A stretch of 64,000 bases of DNA from Nannobrachium achirus (taxonomy: Eukaryota > Chordata > Actinopteri > Myctophiformes > Myctophidae). The notes beneath the pieces were generated by a model that did not search any database, was not told where the DNA came from, and saw only the letters and a list, made by a program, of their open reading frames with translations. The translations under genes and the position numbers were made by a program. Position 1 is the stretch's first letter. Each line of letters begins with the position of its first letter. Shown here piece by piece: positions 56,310 to 64,000 of the stretch. Location: contig OY997652.1 of the NCBI GenBank assembly GCA_963921795.1, positions 54,297,979 to 54,361,978 of the forward strand. The letters are read 5' to 3'.

Positions 56310-56799
56310 ATCTACACCATATCTCTTCGACACAAATAGCAGATCTATAATCTCACGTGGCAGCGTGACATAGGCCTACTGTGAGCTGGTGGATCACATA
56401 CACTTACGCCGAATGTTGGACTATTAGACAGGCCCAGCAAAGCCGGATGCTGGTTCATGAGGTTAACTATACGGAAGACCTGGGATTATTTGATACTTTA
56501 GCTATTGATAAATAGCAGATATACAAGCTCACAGGGGGGGTCCCTGGAACAACATATTTTGAGATGGGGGTCCCCAGCCAAATGCATGTAATTTTGAGGG
56601 ACCATTGACATGAACAAGTTTGAGAACCACTGATTTAGAAGGATTTCGAAGACATTTATAGAATCAGGGCAAAATATTCAAAGACTTGCGCAAATTCAAA
56701 GTGGTTAAAGTCTAGAGGGACGAAGACGCGTTCCCGGCCTTTAATGGCTTAACACCAACAGTGTCAAACAGTTTGTCCTCACCAGACTTGGTGGGCATG

Positions 56800-56861
<62 letters not shown>

Positions 56862-58499
56862 CCTGCACCTGCGTGCGGTTTAATTTATACTTTTGCTTGC
56901 CGAAAATAACCGATTTTCAAGCTTCCGTTTTTGTTTCCGATGTGAAAATCTATTATTTTCAACAAGCGACACACATCTAGCCTTCATGTAGAGGGGCTGA
57001 TTGCAGTATTATTTATTCACCGTTAAGTTTCTTTAAGTCTGCAGTTTTGACAATACAGTCTTATACAGTTGTTTACCGATGTTTCTGGTTGACATTGGCA
57101 CATTTCACTCAGGTTTTTTCATGTCACTCATGTCACTTTGTCTGCTGACATCACTCAGCAACGAAATAAAAATAAAATAAACAAAAATAAAAATAAAACA
57201 ATTCACAGGATCACCCCATGATGTGCACTGCATTCTAGTTTCAAATGCACTACATTGCAGGCATTTTTAAGTAAAAAACTAAAAAAGAAGAAGACACGTG
57301 TGACATGCATGATCTGGGCCAATCTCAACCCAAAACAACGATATGACTTTTACTCTTGATTTCATTGAGGAGCTTGAAAGGTTTCCATTTTGTACTAGTA
57401 AAAACGTACTGTTTTATAGTTTCATAAAGCATTTCTCAGTGATACTGTGCTCTTGGTCCCATAGCATGTCATTATTATTACATTTCTTTTAATATATATG
57501 TTTTATTTTAGAGAGAAATTACAGAAGTTCACATTGAACTTTTGAAACCCCTCAGTTGCTTTGGTCCTGTGTGGATAAAGCATAAAACTGTAATCTGACT
57601 TTGACAATGGAATAGAAGTGGAATCAATGGAATAAAACAGGAACTGAAAGAACATAACTGCATTCAGTAGAAAACAATTGGAATCGATCATCATATTGGA
57701 ACTGGCATTCATTTGTTTCTTATGATGTCTGCTTCGTCTTTATGATCGTCTAGTAACCAATCATCTAAGGTAATCTCAAAAAAGCTAAAAGAATTAGCTT
57801 AAAGGGGAACTTCCCTTTATAACTTTTCTGGGGTGATTTTCACATCTACTTAAGCGTTAGTATGCACCCCAGACAGTCAGAAGTGTCTTGATTCAATATT
57901 TACATCTTTGATATGTATTTGATCAAACATGCATTCCTGCTAAACGGAAAGACGTATTGTTATTGATGAGCTATTTCATTATGTTGATATTGTTAAGACA
58001 TCTTGCGTGAAATAACTGAAAAAGCCAAGGTCTCCCCCTTGATTCAAAGGGCAATATCAGTCACAAGCAGGGATTGTGTGGTTGAATGAGTTTAAAGGAA
58101 CTATAGTCAACTCTTTCTTGAAAAACAGATGCTAAAATAAAAATAATGTTTCGAAAATATTTTATAAAAAAGATTAAGCTTCATTATGTGTTTCTATTCT
58201 ACTTTGTTTACATCCCTTATCCATCCATATAAAAGAATAGAAGAGGGAAAGTCAGCCTGACAATGGCCAAAATGTATGGGGGTTAGTGTGGAATGCATGT
58301 CTGATCAAAGGAACATAAAGTATCTACATACTGAATCAAGGAGTAGGAGTAGACGTGAAAGTGACCCAAGAGCAATCACATTTTGGTTTTCCACATTCCT
58401 TAAGCCACGTGACAAGTACAGTATTCTTCATAACATTGTCCTTAGCAGACAGAACTTTAAGGAATGCAGATTGCAGTCAAACACTATACACACAATGTC

Positions 58500-58875
58500 T
58501 TATATAAATACCATAGTCCCCATAATGACTTTATATTTACAGTCAAAATACCATCGTCCCGTAATGACTTCATATTTACAGGCAGTCCCCATAAACACTT
58601 AACATATTTATACAGTCTAATACCACATTTCCCATTACGTCTTCATAATTACACTCATGATATTCCACAGTCCACATAATAGCTGCATTTTTACAGTCAA
58701 ATGCCATAGTCTCCATATTGTCTCTATATGTACAGTTAAATACCACAGTCCCCATAATTTATTTTATATTTGCACTCAAATACCATAGTCTCCAAATTGT
58801 CTTTAGCCTATATTTACAGTAACGTATCCTTGGTCCCCATAATTTCCTTATATCTACAGAGAAATACCACAGTCC
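58500..58875. repeat. Degenerate roughly 42-bp minisatellite (copy 3)
   Basis: Same array as copy 2, interrupted by the SINE at 58879. Confidence 0.78.
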
Positions 58876-60942
58876 CAGGGCGTCCCGGTATAGCACAGGG
58901 GTAACTAAGTTACAGCACTGAATCTGCGGTTCGATTCCTCCATCCGTGGTGCCTCCGGCTTGGCCGCGCGCACCAACGAACACGGCTGGCTGTGTTCGCG
59001 GGTGGGAACCTGGCAGCGGGTGGTGGGTGCGATCTCTGTTGCTGCACTATAGCGACTCCTGCAGGTTGTTCGGGGTGCCTGCGCGTTCGGCAGAGAGGAG
59101 GAGTGGAGTGTTCCTCTGCATGCATTACATCCTCGAGGTGAAACTCCTCGCTGTCGGGTGAAAAGAAAGTGGCCGGCGACGTCACACGCCTCAGAGGAGG
59201 CACACGGTTGTCTACTACACCGTCCCCAGATCAAACAAGTGGCCGTTGGCAGTGACTATACACATGGGGGGGAATTGGCAAATAACTTAATTGGGAAGAG
59301 AATTTGAAGAAAAAAAGAAAGTGTCTTTATATTTAAATTCAAATAACATGGTCCCCATTGATGTCTATATTTACAGTACAGTTACAAGTCCATGGTGTTC
59401 ACTCTTGTATTTTGTTTCGACAGATGTTTTTTTCCCCCTCGTTGTGTCCTTGGAGCGTGATACGGACATTCTGTGTGGGTGAGGTGTTAGGAGACTTCTT
59501 GAACGAGTCTATGAAAGGGTGGAAAAAGCACATTTGATAATAGCGTGTTAGTACAGTGGTTCTCAACCTCTGGGTCGGGACCCCCAGAGGGGTCCCCAAA
59601 TTATTTCGAGGGGTCCCCAGATGATTCACTTAATGTGCAACATTGTGACAAAGTGACAATTTAAGGACGTTTTAATACCTCTAAAATGACAAATTAAACA
59701 TTTGCCAAATTGTCAAATATTAGAGGCAGAAATTGGGAAAATAGCTGATCTACATGCTCGCCTCGCAACGCGAGGCCTGGTGGCACTCTTCTTGTGCCAC
59801 CAGGCCTTTACACACGTATGAGATGTGTTAGGTCATGTTTGAGGTTACAGAGAGAGGTGACAACAGGTCAAAAGATGAGAATCGCCGATGAGGAAAACGC
59901 CGCTCCCCCTGACAGAAAGGCTGAATCTACTAACTAGATACACAGGTCTACTGATGATCAGGGATCATTAGAACTGAGATTTGTAAGCACAAGGTTCTTA
60001 GTTTGATGCCAACATATGTTTAACCTGCATCCAAATGTAGCAGTGACTCATAGCCTCAGCCAGATGACCTAAAAAATAAAGGATACCACTTTGGTCTAGT
60101 GCAGGGGTCTTCAACGTTTTCAGGCCAAGGACCCCTTAGTTGAGGGAGAGATGAAGCAGGGACCCCGACAACCTTTTCATAGATTCCATATTGTTTCATC
60201 GTTTGACAGCACAATCATCAGTGTATTTTGGATTCTTGACAATTTGTGTTTTCAGATATTTAACCACTTGAGCCATCATTACCTAATAAACTTGACCTTT
60301 TACTCGTACTTAGTCTGCTGTTTCCCTTCTACACCAAACCTGCCGATCTACAAGCTCACAGCGCCTCGCAGCGCGGTCCCTGTCCCTGATATAATATTTC
60401 GAGATGGGGGTCTTTTAATATTTTTGACCAGAGTCTATAAATTTCTTCTAAATTCTTTTTTGGTTTTAGGTTTTTGAAAAACGCATGTATTCAAAGATTT
60501 TCAAAAATAGCAGATATACAAGCTCTCAGCGCAGCACCAGCTAAAGCATAACATAATGCTTAAAGTAATATTATAATAATGCGTTCCAGTTCTAAATGGG
60601 TTAATTCTCATTTGATTCTTCCATGCCAGCGTCTATGCACAACTCAATGTTTTGCTCGCACAACAGAAACAGACACCGTTCTGGTGTACATGGTACTGTG
60701 TGTACCATTTTTATGAACAACAACAAAAAGGTACAGTATGAAAATACAATTAAATGTAGCTTAAAAACAATGTAAGCATGTAAGTTCTTTTAGAAAACAG
60801 TGAAGCATCCCAACAGGTGAAGAGGAGGAAGGGGACTCTGCACACTGATGAAGGCCCGCTATAGCAGTGGTTCTCAACCTTTCCAGGCCGCGACCCCCCC
60901 CCCAAAAAAAAAACATATTTCAACTGGGGGGACCCCCCCCAC
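58700..60942. other. Block in copy 3 equivalent to 40232-42478
   Basis: Same order of minisatellite, SINE and hAT fragments as in copy 2, with small indels, including a 5-bp loss in a hairpin near 59758. Confidence 0.84.
58879..59322 (+). mobile_element. tRNA-derived SINE (copy 3)
   Basis: Same insertion. Box B reads GGTTCGATTCC and a 5-bp segment after box A is missing. It is shared with copy 2, so it predates their split. Confidence 0.8.
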
Positions 60943-61303
60943 CCCACCCCACCCTACCAGGCACTTGGAATTGTAGGAGTTGGCATTACATTTAGTTTGA
61001 CAATCTATTCCATTGTGAAAATAGCAGATTTTACATGCTCTCAACGCCTCGCAGCGCTATTTTCACATGTTCTCTCTCCAATATTTGAAATTTGGCCAAT
61101 GTTTAACCAGAGATACTTAAAAAAAAGAAAAAAAGTCTTAAAAGTCCTTAAATTGTCACTTAAAAGTGTGCTGATACCCTGTATACACTTACACTGTATG
61201 TTGTTCTGTTTACCGATGAGTGAGAAGCCAATCATCTGGGGACCCCCAAAAAATCATTTGGGGACCACTCTGGGGGTCCCGGCCCACAGGTTGAGAATCA
61301 CAG
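60865..61303. mobile_element. hAT MITE (copy 3)
   Basis: Same element with the CGCTATAG duplication; it differs from copy 2 by shorter homopolymers. Confidence 0.85.
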
Positions 61304-61684
61304 CGCTATAGGGTTGAAACTTTGTGCCTGAGCTCCCAGTAGAGTGGATTGAAGTTGACAGTGTGCAGACCTCCCTTCCTCTTCTCAGTAACATAAATTA
61401 CACCTCACAAAAAAAAATAGAGGCAAATCTTTGCTGTATACAAAGGAACTCAACCACTCCGGTGGAAACAAAATCCTTGTAAAACAGAAAAAAGAAAAGA
61501 AAAAAGCCTTTAAGCTTCTTCAAAGTCAAATTTGAGGGATACAAAAAAATATATATATAACAAAGTAAAATATATTGTTTAACACAATAACAAGACATGA
61601 CCCCCAAACATGTCATAAGGTGCAACTGGGTCGTTGCTTTAAGGCCAAGAGCACTTTGGTAGAGGTTTGAGTTGTGTAGTTAAC

Positions 61685-62124
61685 CAGGGGCGTCAATTGG
61701 GTATGGCAGGGGTATGCAGCTGCCATACCCTGGGTCCAGGGGGGGAAAATAAAAGTTACTTTTAAATATAAATCCATGAACGTCTCCTTGTCTATCTGTG
61801 CTGGTTATTATGTTGTTAAATTACAGTAAAATAACTACAAATGCAACATTTTACAAAATGGTCACTTTAACAAGGTATTATAATTATATTCTCCACACTT
61901 GTATTCTCCCCACCTTGACAAAATGGTATATTCCCAGGTTCCGCAGGTCAGCTGCCATATCAAGAAACCATAGAAGCGGGGGGACAAAAAATAAAATGTA
62001 CTTCTTAAAATAAATGTATCGTGCCTGTTGCTAAGGTATGGCAACATGACTTGTGTCTTGCACGCGCTTGCCAAGACACCAGTCATGTTGCCATACCCCA
62101 CCTTTTGCTGAACTGACACCACTG
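61685..62124. mobile_element. Related hAT-like element downstream of msrb1 (copy 3)
   Basis: Same sequence as in copies 1 and 2, with the internal hairpin. Confidence 0.58.
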
Positions 62125-62316
62125 TCCATACACACCATTTGGCTGACCATTTGCTAACCCCAATTACATTACGTTCAATCTCACCAAACACTCTTTTCCT
62201 TCAACATTTATACAAGATGTATATGCTGTGGCTCAACCTAAGTAGCGCAAGGGATAGTTACAGTACACCACATTAACATATTACTATGGTCATTCTGAAT
62301 GGTAGATACATTAGGT

Positions 62317-62728
62317 CAGTGTTTCTCAACCACTGTGCCTGGGGACCTTTGGTGTGCCCCTGAGAAGGGTCAAGTGTGCCCCTTGAAACTGCTTGAAAGC
62401 CAGTATTGTATTTATTGTTTTAAAAATGATTTAAACTAGTGAAAACAGCCGATCTACAAGCACACAACCCGATCTACAAGCACACAACGCCTCGCACCGC
62501 GAGGCGTTGTGTGCTTCTAGATGTGCTGTTTTCACTACTGTTGTGCGACAGCCTTGTATGATGAAGAAGGGCTTTACTTTGCGAAGAAACATACAAATTT
62601 GAAACTTGGAGATACAAGGTTTCTTCCCGACTGTGACGATATTTACACCCCCGTATTATGTTGGTGTGCCCATGGATTCTTGGGACATGAAAAGTGTGCC
62701 CATGCAGAAAAAAGGTTGAGAAACACTG
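62317..62728. mobile_element. hAT MITE at the 3' end of msrb1 (copy 3)
   Basis: Same element, termini and duplication, with the full hairpin centre as in copy 1. Confidence 0.87.
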
Positions 62729-62857
62729 CATTAGGTTACCTTTATTAGGGACAAACTTAAGCGAGTGGCTGAATATTCAGAACCGCGAGAGGCCATCCTC
62801 TGGGCCATCAGCTAGAAACTGATGACCAAGCCCGTTGCCACACTTGCCGCACAGCAC
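62474..62857 (-). CDS. msrb1: msrb1 exon 3 (partial gene; exons 1-2 lie beyond the window)
   Basis: The exon follows a TATATCATCAG acceptor. It encodes the second zinc CxxC (CGKC), GNGLGHQF and the [13 protein letters not shown] core, with the UGA at 62777-62779. The host-derived part is identical to copies 1 and 2. The frame then passes into the hAT element at 62317-62728 and ends at 62474. Exon 2 would begin about 55 bases past the window end, so whether this copy is intact cannot be told. Confidence 0.85.
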
Positions 62858-63706
62858 CTGATGATATAAAACATGATCATACATTCAATTAACAACATCA
62901 TGTATCCCAACAAAGGCACACATCCCAACAGAGGAGGTTCCTCCCACAGCTGAAGAATTTAGGGCTGTCACCATGATGACATCTCACATGACGATTAATT
63001 GTCACTCAAATAATTGCGATTAACGATTTAGTTGTGTTTTTGTCGCTGACAATTACATTCCTGTTTGGCTTGTAGGCTTTGAAGTTGCACATGGCAGACA
63101 TGACACATAACCTAAATATACAAAGAAATGACAGACATATTTGACAACTTTATACTCCAAAAAGAACATAGTGGAAATAGCCGATCTACGAGCTCACAAC
63201 GCATGCAACGCGTTGTGAGCTTGTAGATCTGCCATTTCCACTATTTTTGAAACCTTTTGAAATAATCAGTACTAATGGATAGTGATTTACATGTACACTG
63301 TTAACTGTGTGAGTCGTGACAGACGTCCCATCACATGTGTTAAGTGCAATGAGCAATGTATTATGATAATTACTGTACCTTGTAAGTTCAATTATTCAAG
63401 TATATGCACTGGCCATTGCCATATGCCTCTAATGTTGTATTTAGTTTGCTGTTGTTTTCTTTCATTTGTAAATAGGCCTATGTGTCAGTAGTTTTAATTT
63501 ATGAACGAAATAGCTTTTTTTTTTTTTGAATATTTTTTGAAATTATAATTAAAAAACTAAATGTAGGAAACAAATGACCCATAAAAATGTGTGTGCGACC
63601 CAAAAATCGGTCCCGGCCAATGTTTTGGGAAACAGTGAGGTATATGACACTAGAAGATACTTAGGCCTACCTAGTGTCATCTTTTCAGAAGTGTCCATGA
63701 GCAAGG

Positions 63707-63926
63707 CAGTGGCGCCAGTTCAGCAAAGGCTAGGGTATGGCAAAGATGGGAGTCCTCGTGGAAAAGAGGCATTACATTTTATATAACACGGTTCTATTGT
63801 GAAAATACCAGATCTACATGCTCACAACGCCTCGCGCTTTGTGAGCATGTAGATCGGCTATTTTCACAATGGGTAAACATGGGTATGGCAGCTGCATACC
63901 CCTGCCATACCCAATTGACGCCCCTG
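63707..63926. mobile_element. 220-bp hAT MITE in msrb1 intron 2 (copy 3)
   Basis: Same element, GAGCAAGG duplication and internal hairpin as in copies 1 and 2. Confidence 0.85.
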
Positions 63927-64000
63927 GAGCAAGGCACTGCACACATCATTCACACACTGTGTGAGCATGTGAGCATCACCTACTGTAAATCCATTTTTGC

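Larger units (their letters stand above)
47071..64000. repeat. Tandem segmental duplication, unit copy 3 (cut by window end)
   Basis: Third copy, equivalent to about positions 1-22609 of copy 1. It has the shortest satellite array (about 4 units), a private 505-bp MITE (48773-49277), and empty sites for two MITEs that copies 1 and 2 both carry (TTAA at 54100-54103; the GAGCTGGTGG site near 56383). msrb1 exon 3 is present; exons 2 and 1 would lie beyond 64000. Confidence 0.96.

Noticed and set aside
1-64000. Triplication as an assembly artefact
   Set aside because: The copies differ by private transposon insertions with target duplications, different array lengths and scattered substitutions, which a duplicated contig would not show. 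Long-read confirmation is still the decisive test.

Overview
The window is a gene-poor, transposon-dense stretch of animal genome, most likely from a ray-finned (teleost) fish. The evidence is the intron-containing selenoprotein gene, the dense hAT and piggyBac-type MITEs, a tRNA-derived SINE with A and B boxes, long tetranucleotide microsatellites and an absence of long ORFs. The fish assignment is inference; no species can be named.

The whole window is one locus repeated in tandem. Copy 1 (1-23773) and copy 2 (23774-47070) are complete at the breakpoint I chose, and copy 3 (47071-64000) is cut by the window end. The copies are nearly identical base for base. They differ by clean insertions, deletions and array-length changes: a 4.0-kb foldback transposon and a 0.65-kb palindromic element in copy 1 only, a 2.0-kb TTAA-flanked element and a 1.0-kb hAT element in copy 2 only, and a 0.5-kb MITE in copy 3 only. 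Two MITEs are present in copies 1 and 2 with empty sites in copy 3. A 2.25-kb block carrying the SINE is present in copies 2 and 3 but not copy 1.

The one recognisable host gene lies on the minus strand at the right end of each unit. It is a three-exon methionine-R-sulfoxide reductase B1 (msrb1, selenoprotein R) with an in-frame UGA at the selenocysteine position. Copy 2 has all three exons. Copy 1 has exon 2 split by the 646-bp palindromic element, so it is a pseudogene. Copy 3 shows only exon 3 before the window ends. In all copies a hAT element with an 8-bp target duplication sits just after the conserved C-terminal core and extends the reading frame by about 80 residues. I could not find a SECIS element.

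Layout of a unit, in copy 1 coordinates: msrb1 upstream region (1-187); hAT debris and a 60-bp minisatellite (about 220-1930); LINE-like fragments and microsatellites (2165-3020); a proto-satellite (3021-3945) leading into a 148/163-bp satellite array (3950-7880) rich in octamer-like and GC/CACCC-box motifs; the foldback transposon (8049-12094, copy 1 only); a long chain of MITEs and unassigned sequence (12095-20900); msrb1 (21083-23748). Satellite units number about 25, 21 and 4 in copies 1, 2 and 3.

Most short ORFs in the window are artefacts of the satellite and microsatellite arrays or lie within transposon remnants.
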